A stretch of 64,000 bases of DNA, taken from the NCBI RefSeq assembly GCF_000162575.1, contig NZ_CM000776.2, forward strand, positions 624,950-688,949. The letters are read 5' to 3'. The position numbers and the translations under genes are program-made. Positions within the stretch are counted from its first letter, which is position 1; each line of letters starts with the position of its first letter. Shown one piece after another: positions 34,376-43,106 of this stretch. The notes beneath the pieces were generated by a model. That model did no database searches, was not told where the DNA came from, and saw only the letters and a program-made list of their open reading frames with translations. The DNA comes from Helicobacter canadensis MIT 98-5491 (GTDB lineage Bacteria > Campylobacterota > Campylobacteria > Campylobacterales > Helicobacteraceae).

Positions 34376-35304
34376 TGTTAGAAACCAAAGAAGACATTGC
34401 ACAAAGATTAGGGATTTTAGACTATGATGCCTGTTTATTGTTCCCAAGATATTTTGAGATTGAAACAATTAATGCTTGCAATGCAAGGTGTATTATGTGC
34501 ACCATAAATGAATGGAATGCTAGTGTAAAAAAGATAATTAGCGATACACTTTGGCAGAAATTTGTGAAGAATGTGGCAAATTATGTTAATGTAATTGAAA
34601 AAATTACATTGACGCGTGATGGAGAGCCGTTATTAGATAAGAAATTATCTCAAAGAATACAAGAATTAAAGTGCATTGGTATCAAAAAAGTAGTAATTGT
34701 CACTAATGCGCAAATTTTAGATAAGAATAAAGCACAGGAAATTTTGGAAAGTGGAATTGATGAAGTTATGTTTTCTATTGATGGATATTCTAAAGAAGTT
34801 TATGAAAAGATTCGTATCGGATTAAATAGAGAAAGAGTATATAGTAATGTGCTTAATTTTATAAAATTAAGAAATGAAAGTTTTCCTAAAGTCTGTATAA
34901 AAGTTCGCTTTATAGAGCAAGAATTAAATAAAATGGAATCCAAAATTTGGTTAGATTTTTGGAAATCAAAAATAAAATCAACAGATGTTGCTTATATTAT
35001 GCCTTTGCATAGTTGGGGTAATCAGTTGGTTTCGGAAAAACAAGAAAAAATTGAATTATTTTCTTCGTTTGCTTGTATTTCTCCTTTTGGTTCTATGGCT
35101 ATTCATTATGATGGTCGAGTGGGACTATGCGGGGTTGATTATGGTGGAAAATGTTTGATGGGAGATTTTTCGCGCGAAACTATAGAAAAGATTTGGCGTG
35201 GGAATAAGTTTAATGAGGTTAGAGATCTACATTTATCAAAACAGAGAAATGTTATTGAGTTATGTAGGGGTTGTGATTTATGGGATCGAACTTATAAATA
35301 TTAG
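34375..35304 (+). CDS. Radical SAM protein 5
   Basis: A 309-residue radical SAM enzyme with cluster motif C35-N-A-R-C39-I-M-C42. The usual GGEP motif is replaced by TRDGEPLLDK. Further parts are FSIDGYSKEVYEKIR and a C-terminal Cys set (RVGLCGVDYGGKC, then ELCRGCDLW) of SPASM type. I start at ATG 34375, inside the SDR stop and after GGAGG; a GTG one codon earlier is in frame. Confidence 0.8.
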   Translation: MLETKEDIAQRLGILDYDACLLFPRYFEIETINACNARCIMCTINEWNASVKKIISDTLWQKFVKNVANYVNVIEKITLTRDGEPLLDKKLSQRIQELKCIGIKKVVIVTNAQILDKNKAQEILESGIDEVMFSIDGYSKEVYEKIRIGLNRERVYSNVLNFIKLRNESFPKVCIKVRFIEQELNKMESKIWLDFWKSKIKSTDVAYIMPLHSWGNQLVSEKQEKIELFSSFACISPFGSMAIHYDGRVGLCGVDYGGKCLMGDFSRETIEKIWRGNKFNEVRDLHLSKQRNVIELCRGCDLWDRTYKY

Positions 35305-35317
35305 CTTGGGAGTAAGA

Positions 35318-36907
35318 ATGGATAGGGTTTTTAAGATTCAAAGTTGTCGTTTATGTGGTTGCAATGATTTGAAGAAAGTTTTAGAATTATCTAAAAATCC
35401 AATTGGGGATAGGTTTTTTAAGAATAAAGAGTTGGCGTTATCTTGCGAATTGCATGATGTTGTAGTGATGATGTGCAATGTATGCGGTCAAATGCAATTA
35501 AGCGAAGTTGTGGAACCAAAAGAAATTTATGAGCAGGATTATTTATATACTTCTGGCACTTCAGTTGGTTTGGTGGAACATTTCAGACAGGGAGCTAAGG
35601 ATTTAATTAAAAGGTTTAAGATACCAAAAGATTCTTTGGTAATCGAGATTGGAAGCAATGAAGGGGCAATGCTAGAAGTTTTTAAAAATGAAGGCATGCG
35701 AGTTTTAGGGATTGATCCTGCTTCTATTGCAGTAGAAATTGCAAAAAAGCGTGGAGTTGAGACGATTTGTGGCTTTTTTACACAGAATCTAGCTAGAGAA
35801 ATTAAACTACAAAAAGGTAAAGCCAACATTGTGATTGCCAACAATGTGATTGCCAACATTCCTTTATTGGCAGATGTGGTGAAAGGTATTGAGTTATTGC
35901 TTGATGATAATGGTGTATTTGTGTTTGAGACAAGTTATGCACAAAGTGTTTTAAAGAAGCATTTGATTGACACGATTTATCATGAGCATATTAGTTACTT
36001 TAGCGCAAAACCTTTGGCAAAATTTTTCAATCATTGTGGATTGGAATTATTTGATGCAGAGGAAATCTGGACTAAAGGTGGGAGTTTGAGGGGATATGTC
36101 TCTAAGCCTCTGCGTTTTATTAAAACGCAGAGGCTAATGGAGATAATTCAAAATGAAGATGCCTTTGTTTTTGCTAGTCATATTGTTGCAAATAGTGTGA
36201 ATTTAGAAAGATTGTTTAATGAAATAAAAGAAACACTTAAAGAGGGTGGAGAATTTATTTTTGAAAGTTTCTATGCTAAAGCGGTTTTGGAGAAAAATTT
36301 GGTGGATATGATATTTTTAGAACATATCAATTACCTATATCTTTTGCCATTATGTGAGTTTTTGGAAAAGAAAAATTTGAATCTGTATGATGCTAAGATT
36401 ATTGAGAGTAAAGGTGGAAGCATACAAATTAAAATTACTCAAGATATGAGTAAGTCAAAGACTAAAGAATTGCTTTCTCTGATAGAAGCTGAAAAAGATT
36501 TTTTCAAACAGAGTGATATTTTTATAAATTTCACTAAAGGTTTGGAAGATTTTAGAGAGAAGGTTAGAAAGCTTGCATTGGAGATTAAGGAGCGTCAAGG
36601 AAGTGTTGGTGTGTATGGTGCTTCAGTGGGTGGAGTGATGATGGTGTATCATTTAGGGCTATCTGATGTGATTGATTATTTTTTAGATGATAATATTGTC
36701 AAGATTGGTAAATATGCACCAAATTTAGGCGTTTTGGTAAATGATTCTAAAATTTTAGAAGAAGATCCTAATATAAAAGAGATTATCAATGTAGCTTGGA
36801 GGTTTATAGATTCTATTGCACAAAAGCATAAGGAATTTCTAAAGAGAGGAGGAATATTCTATAATTTGGAATTACCGCAGCTTGAAATTAAGGAATGTCG
36901 TGAATAA
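35318..36907 (+). CDS. NovU/TylCIII-type sugar C-methyltransferase with internal duplication
   Basis: A 529-residue protein. It has an N-terminal zinc-binding segment (CRLCGC...CNVCGQMQL), a SAM domain (VIEIGSNEGAMLEVF near residue 107, then LGIDPASIAVEIAKK) and a C-terminal C-methyltransf_14 domain (GSVGVYGASVGGVMM onward). Such enzymes C-methylate keto-deoxysugars. A block from about residue 178 to 265 is repeated about 112 residues later: DTIYHEHISYFS with H222-E-H224 in copy 1, DMIFLEHINYLY with L334-E-H336 in copy 2. Without the extra unit the length would be about 417 residues, normal for the family. I start at MDRVFKIQ; the frame is open further upstream inside the previous gene. Confidence 0.83.
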   Translation: MDRVFKIQSCRLCGCNDLKKVLELSKNPIGDRFFKNKELALSCELHDVVVMMCNVCGQMQLSEVVEPKEIYEQDYLYTSGTSVGLVEHFRQGAKDLIKRFKIPKDSLVIEIGSNEGAMLEVFKNEGMRVLGIDPASIAVEIAKKRGVETICGFFTQNLAREIKLQKGKANIVIANNVIANIPLLADVVKGIELLLDDNGVFVFETSYAQSVLKKHLIDTIYHEHISYFSAKPLAKFFNHCGLELFDAEEIWTKGGSLRGYVSKPLRFIKTQRLMEIIQNEDAFVFASHIVANSVNLERLFNEIKETLKEGGEFIFESFYAKAVLEKNLVDMIFLEHINYLYLLPLCEFLEKKNLNLYDAKIIESKGGSIQIKITQDMSKSKTKELLSLIEAEKDFFKQSDIFINFTKGLEDFREKVRKLALEIKERQGSVGVYGASVGGVMMVYHLGLSDVIDYFLDDNIVKIGKYAPNLGVLVNDSKILEEDPNIKEIINVAWRFIDSIAQKHKEFLKRGGIFYNLELPQLEIKECRE

Positions 36908-37703
36908 AAAGAATTTATTTGTCTTTGGCGGTAGCAAAGGAATTGGGAGTGTTTTTACTCGGGAATTATCCAAAAAAGGAAAGTATAATGTTACTTTATT
37001 TGCAAGAACTAATCCAAATTCTATTGCTGTAGAATTTTATAGTGTTGATTTTTGTCATCAAGATAGTTTTTTGAAAGTGTTAGAGGAAGTAGCTAAGATA
37101 AAAGGCAAAATAGATCATATGGTATTTTTTCTTAAATTCCGTGGTAATAAATTTATGGATAGTTGGGAAGGTGAGATTCGTGTAGAGCTAGATACAATAA
37201 AAAATGTTATGGAGATATTAGATGTTTATTTATCAGATGATTCTAGCATTGTTTTTGTGAGCTCACTTTGTGGGAGTTTGATTTCTTTAAATCAATCTAT
37301 TGGATATCATATGGCAAAAGCAGGGTTGGAACAAATGGCTCGATATTATGCAGTCAAACTCGGTTTTAGGGGAATTAGAGTTAATGTTGTTGCACCTACT
37401 TTGACTTTAAAGCCCGAAAATGAAGAGTTTTATAATCAAGAAACAGAATTGACCGCACTTTATTCTAGAATTTCTCCTCTTGGTAGGATTGCTAAAAGTG
37501 AGGATGTTTGCGAAGTGATAAATTTTTTACTTGATGTGAAATTTATGACGGGACAGATTTTAAGAGTAGATGGAGGTATAAGTTTGCAAGAGTATGAGAG
37601 TTTATTTAGGGATGTTGTTGAGGAGTATTTAAATAGAAATTTACAAAAGAAACAATGTGGTGCATTGAATTACTCTGTGAGTGGGGGGGGGGGGGCGTAT
37701 TAA
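36900..37703 (+). CDS. Short-chain dehydrogenase/reductase 2 with 3' G13 tract
   Basis: A 267-residue SDR read from GTG 36900, which follows AAGGA and overlaps the previous stop. The cofactor motif FGGSKGIGSV, catalytic Tyr136/Lys140 in GYHMAKAGLEQ and the C-terminal TGQILRVDGG are complete. A run of 13 G at 37683-37695 lies after the catalytic fold and gives the present ending SGGGGAY. With one more G, or two fewer, the frame would run on to a stop that overlaps the ATG of the next gene (TAATG), so the tract could alter the tail and the translational coupling rather than kill the enzyme. Confidence 0.78.
   Translation: MNKKNLFVFGGSKGIGSVFTRELSKKGKYNVTLFARTNPNSIAVEFYSVDFCHQDSFLKVLEEVAKIKGKIDHMVFFLKFRGNKFMDSWEGEIRVELDTIKNVMEILDVYLSDDSSIVFVSSLCGSLISLNQSIGYHMAKAGLEQMARYYAVKLGFRGIRVNVVAPTLTLKPENEEFYNQETELTALYSRISPLGRIAKSEDVCEVINFLLDVKFMTGQILRVDGGISLQEYESLFRDVVEEYLNRNLQKKQCGALNYSVSGGGGAY
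37683..37695 (+). repeat. Poly-G tract G13
   Basis: Thirteen G eight bases ahead of the stop of the second SDR gene and 54 bases ahead of the DegT start. Confidence 0.95.
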
Positions 37704-37749
37704 ACCCTAAAATAAATAAAAACCTATTAAGCTTTTTAAAGGTTGCTTA

Positions 37750-38826
37750 ATGGGAAAAATTAATTGGTGGAATATAGAATTAGGAGAAGAGGAGCAAGAG
37801 GCTATTAGAAAAGCTTTAGCGACAAGGCATATTGCTCAAGGTGAAATTACAGAAGAATTTGAGAGTAGAGTCGCAGATTTTTTAAATGTCCCTTATGTTG
37901 TTGCCGTTCCAAATGGAACTCAAGCATTGAGTTTAGCCTATATGGCATCAGGTCTAAAAGAAGGTGATGAAGTAATTGTTTCTAATCGCACATTTATTGC
38001 CACTGCACACGCTGCTATGATATTGGGTGCAAAGGTGAGAGTAGTTGATGTTAAAGAGAATCAAACTATTGATGAAGAATTAATAGAAGATAGAATTACA
38101 AACAAGACTAAACTTGTTGTGCCTGTTCATATGAATGGGGTTGCCTCGAATATGGATAGAATCTTAGAAATAGCAAAAAAATATAATTTGCAGGTAATTG
38201 AAGATGCTTGTCAGGCTTTTGGATCTAGGGATATTAAGGGTAGGTACTTAGGAACTATTGGGAGATTTGGTTGTTTTTCATTAGGGTTAGCAAAGATTCT
38301 TACTACTGGGCAAGGTGGGCTTGTGGTTGCACACAATAGGGAAGATTATGATTTATTAAGAAGAATTAGGAACCAAGGAGTTTTTGATGTAAGGCTTGAA
38401 AATATTTATAATATTCAGGCTTATAATTTCAAATTTAATGATATGCAAGCAAGTATTGGTATTGTTCAGCTAAGTAAAATGAAACAAAAAATTGAAAGAG
38501 TAAAAACAATTTATAAACGCTATCAAGAACTTTTGTCTAATAATTTACAAATTTTAGAAGTAAATGCAAATGAAATCCCAATGAGAAGTATTATTATTGC
38601 TGATCAAGTGAGGGATATTAAGGATTTTTTAGAAAAAATGGGAATAGGTAGTGCTTATGAGAGTCCTTCGCTTAATCATTGTTCTCATTTGAAAATTCAA
38701 ACGGTTTTCCCTAAGAGCGATATTTTTCATAATCGAATGTTGATTTTACCGAGTGGACCTGATTTAAAGATAGAATATGTAGATGAAGTTTGTTTAAATA
38801 TTAAGCGATGGTTTGGAGGTAATTAA
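37750..38826 (+). CDS. DegT/DnrJ/EryC1-family PLP-dependent sugar aminotransferase
   Basis: A 358-residue enzyme of the family that aminates nucleotide-linked keto sugars. Motifs: ARHIAQG-type opening (TRHIAQGEITEEFE), VAVPNGTQALSLAYMA, EVIVSNRTFIATAHA, VIEDACQAFGS and the PLP lysine K182 in FSLGLAKILTTGQGG, then NFKFNDMQASIG. The order of dehydrogenase, aminotransferase and formyltransferase genes (36900, 37750, 38826) suggests that an amino sugar is made and then N-formylated. The stop overlaps the formyltransferase start by one base. Confidence 0.88.
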   Translation: MGKINWWNIELGEEEQEAIRKALATRHIAQGEITEEFESRVADFLNVPYVVAVPNGTQALSLAYMASGLKEGDEVIVSNRTFIATAHAAMILGAKVRVVDVKENQTIDEELIEDRITNKTKLVVPVHMNGVASNMDRILEIAKKYNLQVIEDACQAFGSRDIKGRYLGTIGRFGCFSLGLAKILTTGQGGLVVAHNREDYDLLRRIRNQGVFDVRLENIYNIQAYNFKFNDMQASIGIVQLSKMKQKIERVKTIYKRYQELLSNNLQILEVNANEIPMRSIIIADQVRDIKDFLEKMGIGSAYESPSLNHCSHLKIQTVFPKSDIFHNRMLILPSGPDLKIEYVDEVCLNIKRWFGGN

Positions 38827-39779
38827 TGCGTTGTGTAGTAATAGGAACAACAGAGTGTGCAAGAAGTCTTGCAAAAGGAATATTAAAAAGCGGACATACT
38901 TTAGCGGCTGTTATTAGTTTAAAAAAAGAGTTGTTGCCTAATAATTCAATTTCATTAGAACTTTTTGCTAGGGAACATGGTGCTTTATATTTTGAGGTAA
39001 GTGATATCAATCAAGAAGAATTGCTTTTAAAGAATTTAAAGATGGATATTTTGGTGTGCGTATGGCCAAAGATTCTTAGAGAAAATATCTTTAAAATTCC
39101 AGAGATTACTATTTGTGCACACCCAACTGAACTTCCTAATAATAGAGGTAGACATGCCCTTCATTGGAGTAAAGTTTTAGGATTAAAACAAAGTGCCTTA
39201 ACCTTTTTTGAGGTAGATAGTGGGATTGATACTGGCAAGATTATTTTGCAAAAGTTTTTTGAATTAGATGAAAGTGATACTATTAATACATTGAATGATA
39301 AAATTAATATTTTGGCGGAAGCTGGAATACAAGAGATTTTAAATAATTGTGAGTTGATAACAAATAGAAAATCACAAAGGCAAGGAGGAAATTATTGGAG
39401 AAAAAGGAATTTGCATGATGTGCTTTTAGATATGAGAATGTCTAAAGAAATGATTATCAATATTGTAAAATCATTTTGTTCTCCTTATCCTTGTGCTAAG
39501 TTAATTGTTGATGATCGTGTGATAGATATTCAGGAAGCTTATGAGGTGCAAGGACTAGAATGTCCTATAAATATAGAACATGGTAAAGTTTTTAATCTTT
39601 CATCTTGTGAAATTGTAGCTAAATGTGAAAATGGTTTAATTGGATTGAAAAGCAAGAATGATAAAGATTTTGAATTTTTAATGAATGCTTTTGATGAGCG
39701 GGGGGGGGGGTATATATTTATCCTCCAAGTTATTATATGGTCAAACACAAAATTATCCTTTAGCGTAAGTGGGGGATAA
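38826..39779 (+). CDS. Formyltransferase (Fmt-like), with 3' G11 tract
   Basis: A 317-residue protein with the N10-formyl-tetrahydrofolate transferase fold. The core reads C97-A-H99-PTELPNNRGRHALHW and then DSGID135TGKI, aligning with the N-x-H...D catalytic set of Fmt and sugar N-formyltransferases, but the Asn position is Cys. It probably formylates the amino group added by the DegT enzyme. A run of 11 G at 39700-39710 lies near residue 292; the present frame ends FSVSGG at 39779, overlapping the next ribosome site. One fewer G would end the frame at 39768, one more at 39763, so all three phases keep the catalytic domain and differ in the last 16-24 residues. Confidence 0.75.
   Translation: MRCVVIGTTECARSLAKGILKSGHTLAAVISLKKELLPNNSISLELFAREHGALYFEVSDINQEELLLKNLKMDILVCVWPKILRENIFKIPEITICAHPTELPNNRGRHALHWSKVLGLKQSALTFFEVDSGIDTGKIILQKFFELDESDTINTLNDKINILAEAGIQEILNNCELITNRKSQRQGGNYWRKRNLHDVLLDMRMSKEMIINIVKSFCSPYPCAKLIVDDRVIDIQEAYEVQGLECPINIEHGKVFNLSSCEIVAKCENGLIGLKSKNDKDFEFLMNAFDERGGGYIFILQVIIWSNTKLSFSVSGG
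39700..39710 (+). repeat. Poly-G tract G11
   Basis: Eleven G in the 3' part of the formyltransferase gene. Confidence 0.95.
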
Positions 39780-39780
39780 A

Positions 39781-40359
39781 ATGTTTTATCCCCGTAAAGA
39801 ACTTAAAAAAATGGGCTTTAAGAGTTTAGGAGAAAATGTTTATATTGATACGCGAACCACTATTGATAATCCTCGGAGCATTAGCATAGGTAATAATGTA
39901 AAAATTGGAAGTTTTGTTATCTTAAGTGGAGATATTATAATGGGTAATTATATACATATTGCTTCTTTTTCTGGATTATATGGTGGAGGAGGAATTAAAA
40001 TAGAAGATTTTGTTAGTATTAGTAACTATGTGCGTTTGATTACCGAAAGTGATGATTATTCAGGGGAATCTATGTCAGCACCTTTTGTTCCTGATAAATT
40101 TAAATTTAAAGCACAAAAAGATGCTATATGTATCAAAAAACATTGCATTGTTGGATCAGGCTCTTTAATACTCCCTGGAGTGGTATTGGAAGAGGGAGTA
40201 GCAGTTGGTGCTATGAGTATGGTTTCAAAAAATACAGAAGCTTGGGGAATTTATGTTGGTATTCCTGCAAGAAGAATTAAAGATAGAAGTAAAAAGATTC
40301 TTCAACTAGAGAAACAATTTTTAAATGAAAATAATAAAAATAGTAATTTGTTAATTTAG
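39781..40359 (+). CDS. Left-handed beta-helix acyltransferase (hexapeptide family)
   Basis: A 192-residue protein with hexapeptide repeats (SISIGNNVKIG, DIIMGNYIHIA, IKIEDFVSIS, CIKKHCIVGSGSLILPGVVLEEGVAVGAMSMV) and the usual VGIPARRIK end. Such trimeric enzymes O- or N-acetylate sugars with acetyl-CoA. I start at ATG 39781, 6 bases after GGGGG; an in-frame GTG at 39769 sits on that ribosome site. It ends the second block of the locus; a decayed gene follows. Confidence 0.82.
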   Translation: MFYPRKELKKMGFKSLGENVYIDTRTTIDNPRSISIGNNVKIGSFVILSGDIIMGNYIHIASFSGLYGGGGIKIEDFVSISNYVRLITESDDYSGESMSAPFVPDKFKFKAQKDAICIKKHCIVGSGSLILPGVVLEEGVAVGAMSMVSKNTEAWGIYVGIPARRIKDRSKKILQLEKQFLNENNKNSNLLI

Positions 40360-40386
40360 TTTAAAGCTAATATACAAGGAAGTGCA

Positions 40387-40816
40387 ATGAAGAAACAAGA
40401 AATAAGAAAGCCGCTCTAGGATTTTTATTTATCCAAAAGGCAAAGTTGGCTTAGATATTGCCTATCTTTTGAAGTTTGTTGGCTATAGTGATATAGTTTT
40501 TATAGATGATTCAATGGTGTATAGTAGTTTAGAAACCATGAGGGAAACTATTGGGAGTAAAGACTCGGTTTTTAGTGGTTTCAAGAAAAAATTATCTACC
40601 AATTTAAATATTTATTAAGATGTTTTTGCGACTCTTATATTTAGAATTACTTTAATATATTATGGGTTATCTTGATTGTTAGCACGAGCTTTTTTGCTCT
40701 ACATAATTTTTATTTGCTAATATTATTGTGCAATATTTAAAAGAAGAAGTTTATAACTTTGGAAAAGCATCTCTTGAAATTGCCAATTTTGTCTTAAGAT
40801 TATTGTGTATTAAATA
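40387..40816 (+). pseudogene. Remnant of a YIYP/TagF-like family gene
   Basis: Two pieces of one family member remain. The 5' piece (40418-40618) reads RIFIYPKGKVGLDIAYLL and VFIDDSMVYSSLETMRE, matching the N-terminus of the intact relatives at 43999, 45434 and 50034. The 3' piece (40731-40816) reads QYLKEEVYNFGKASLEIANF, matching their C-terminal YNFG-AS-YIANF end. The roughly 330 codons between are gone, and the ATG at 40387 is out of frame with the first piece. This is a deletion derivative of a phase-variable gene. Confidence 0.75.
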
Positions 40817-40869
40817 GAATTTAATTGTTGCTAGATTAGAATAATGCATTTCTTTTTTTGGAAAAATGG

Positions 40870-41814
40870 GTGAAAATTTTAATTATTAAACTTGGTTATT
40901 CTGAAACATTAGATCCTGAAATGGGTAAAGTAGTTAGTCTTGGAGATGTCGTGCGATGCACGGTTGTATTGGAGGCTTTAAAGCAGAAATATCCCAATTC
41001 TTGCATTACTTGGTTGGTTGCCCCTGAAGCGTTTCCTTTGATAGTGGATAATCCTTATTTAGAGAGAGTGCTTGTGTGGGATGAATTTATCCCTTTTGCC
41101 TTGATGCGAGAGCAGTTTGATATGGTGGTGAATTTAGAAAAGATTCACGGAATTTGCGGATTAGCAGATATGATTCAAGCTTGGGAGAAGGTTGGATTTC
41201 GATTTGATGTGGTGAGTGGTAATTATAGTGCTTATGAGCGTAGTCTAGGTGCTACAAATTATATACAAGATAAGGCTAGCGGGAAAAAGAGTCACGAAAT
41301 TTGGCAAAAGGTGATTGTTGAAATGGTGGGTTGCGAATGGAGAGAGCAGGAATATTCTCTCGGGTATAAACCAAAGCCAAAAGAAAAATTTCAGGTTGGA
41401 TTAAATTATCAAGTGGGTAGCAAATGGCCCACAAAAGCGATGAAGAAAGAAAAATGGGAGGAGTTAGCAGTCTTACTTGAAAAAGATCAGATTAGTTTTT
41501 CTTGGCAGCAAGGAATGAATAATTTATATGATTATATGGATTGGATTGCAGGGTGTGATGTGCTAGTAACACACGATAGTTTGGGGGTGCATCTAGCATT
41601 AGCGATGAAAAAAAGTGTGATTGTGTTATTTGGAGCTACAAGTGGTGAAGAGATCTATTATTATGGGCGTGGAGTTTCAGTGTATCCAAAAAGTCTAGGT
41701 TTAAGTGGGTATGAATGCATCCCTTGTTATAATCCAACTTGCAATAAAGACATTCATTGTATGGATTTTATTGAGTTAAATGATATAGTTGGTTATATTA
41801 ATAGGTACTTATAA
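40870..41814 (+). CDS. GT9-family (heptosyltransferase-like) glycosyltransferase
   Basis: A protein of about 314 residues with the ADP-heptose transferase fold: KILIIKLGYSETLDPEMGKVVSLGDVVR at the start (the GDVVR motif that binds phosphate), WLVAPEAFPLI, and in the C-half VGLNYQVGSKWPTKAMKKE, VTHDSLGVHLALAMKK and VILFGATSGEE. The N-terminal loop is longer than in WaaC/WaaF. I use GTG 40870 because the fold begins at KILIIKLG; earlier in-frame starts are possible. It transfers a heptose or similar sugar onto an unknown acceptor. Confidence 0.8.
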   Translation: MKILIIKLGYSETLDPEMGKVVSLGDVVRCTVVLEALKQKYPNSCITWLVAPEAFPLIVDNPYLERVLVWDEFIPFALMREQFDMVVNLEKIHGICGLADMIQAWEKVGFRFDVVSGNYSAYERSLGATNYIQDKASGKKSHEIWQKVIVEMVGCEWREQEYSLGYKPKPKEKFQVGLNYQVGSKWPTKAMKKEKWEELAVLLEKDQISFSWQQGMNNLYDYMDWIAGCDVLVTHDSLGVHLALAMKKSVIVLFGATSGEEIYYYGRGVSVYPKSLGLSGYECIPCYNPTCNKDIHCMDFIELNDIVGYINRYL

Positions 41815-41828
41815 GAAAAGGAGGGTAT

Positions 41829-43094
41829 GTGTTTTTTACTATTGCAATTCCAACCTATAATAGGGCAAATTTATTGCAAAGATGCTTAGATTCTATAAAA
41901 AAACAAGATTTTATGGATTATGAAGTCTTGATACTTGATGATTGTTCAACTGATAATACCATTGAGATTGTTCAAGAATATTTAAAGGATAAACGCTATC
42001 AGTATATTAAAATGCCAAAAAAAATGGGATTTGGCGATAAAGTATATAAGTTTGCCCAGGATAGTAAATTATATAAAGGTGATTGGGTATTGCTTTTATC
42101 GGATGATGAATTTTTGTATAATGAGAATCATTTAGAGAATATTTATATTCATATTCAAAATAATCCACAAGTTAATTTTATTAGCGTGGATGCTGGTTAT
42201 GGTTATGGAGAGATTGTTATTTTTGAGCAACAAAGTAATGTCGTGCTGCCTGAAACATTTTTATACCAAAACTTAAATGACAAACAAAAAGAGATTTTGC
42301 AAACAAAAATTAAAGTAGTCTATAAAAAAGATTTTTTAATTCAACAGGATCCTTTTAATAATGTAACTGATAATCATAGGGCTGACATTACAGCAGAAGT
42401 TGATTATTTGAAGTTATATAAAGCAGCTTCAATGGGGTATGTGGGTGGTATTGCACATATTTTTGGGGTAACGCCAAATGCTAGAGCGAAATATTTAGAT
42501 TTTTATAATTGGATAACTTCTAGTGGAATGTGTTGCGTTAATATGGATTCTCAAGAAAAATTTTATCTAATATTGAAGCAATATTATTCCGAAGTATCTA
42601 TGTGCCTTAACGCTTTTTTTGATTGGGGGGGCAATGAGTTGGCAGGAGCATTGTCTTATTTTTATGATGATGAGAATTATCCTATTTTTTTAAGAAGATT
42701 TGCACAAATTTATAAGGATAAGTTTCAAGATAAATTGTATTGTTATTATGAGGATTTCAATAAAAATTTAATGACAGAAATAGAAAGAGATATTGCTATA
42801 GAAAATTCAAAAAATATTGTTATTTATGGAGAAAATAGTTGGAGAGTGCAATTAGAAGATTTTTTAGTGAAGAGAGGGAAACATATTTTATTTGTTGCAG
42901 ATGATAAGAAGGAAGGATATAAAACATATGAAGACATCGTTAGGGAAAAGGAAAATATCGATTTAGTGTTTATTTCAAGTGGATCTCCAAAGATTATTTA
43001 TCAAATGATGCAAAAACTACAATTTAAGAAGAATCGAATTAATGTGGCAACTCTAATATTAAGAGATGAGAATTGGAAATATAATTTGAATTAA
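41829..43094 (+). CDS. GT2-family glycosyltransferase with C-terminal Rossmann-like tail
   Basis: A 421-residue protein. The N-terminal GT-A domain starts FFTIAIPTYNRANLLQRCL, with LILDDCSTDNT and the metal-binding DDE region (LLLSDDEFLY). After about residue 310 a second part reads NIVIYGENSWRVQLEDFL and LVFISSGSPKIIYQMM, like the sugar-sensing Rossmann tails seen in bifunctional glycan enzymes. The start is GTG, after AAGGAGGG. A G7 run (42625-42631) lies in the middle. It sits 14 bases after the GT9 gene. Confidence 0.8.
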   Translation: MFFTIAIPTYNRANLLQRCLDSIKKQDFMDYEVLILDDCSTDNTIEIVQEYLKDKRYQYIKMPKKMGFGDKVYKFAQDSKLYKGDWVLLLSDDEFLYNENHLENIYIHIQNNPQVNFISVDAGYGYGEIVIFEQQSNVVLPETFLYQNLNDKQKEILQTKIKVVYKKDFLIQQDPFNNVTDNHRADITAEVDYLKLYKAASMGYVGGIAHIFGVTPNARAKYLDFYNWITSSGMCCVNMDSQEKFYLILKQYYSEVSMCLNAFFDWGGNELAGALSYFYDDENYPIFLRRFAQIYKDKFQDKLYCYYEDFNKNLMTEIERDIAIENSKNIVIYGENSWRVQLEDFLVKRGKHILFVADDKKEGYKTYEDIVREKENIDLVFISSGSPKIIYQMMQKLQFKKNRINVATLILRDENWKYNLN

Positions 43095-43106
43095 GGAATA
43101 TAAATT

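Noticed and set aside
40858-40869. Longer N-terminus for the GT9 gene
   Set aside because: The glycosyltransferase fold begins at KILIIKLG, matching GTG 40870; the extra residues have no counterpart in the family.
42625-42631. G7 run in the GT2 gene
   Set aside because: In frame and encodes WGGN in an ordinary position. It is shorter than the runs of nine or more that I treat as contingency tracts; it may be a seed, but I do not claim switching.
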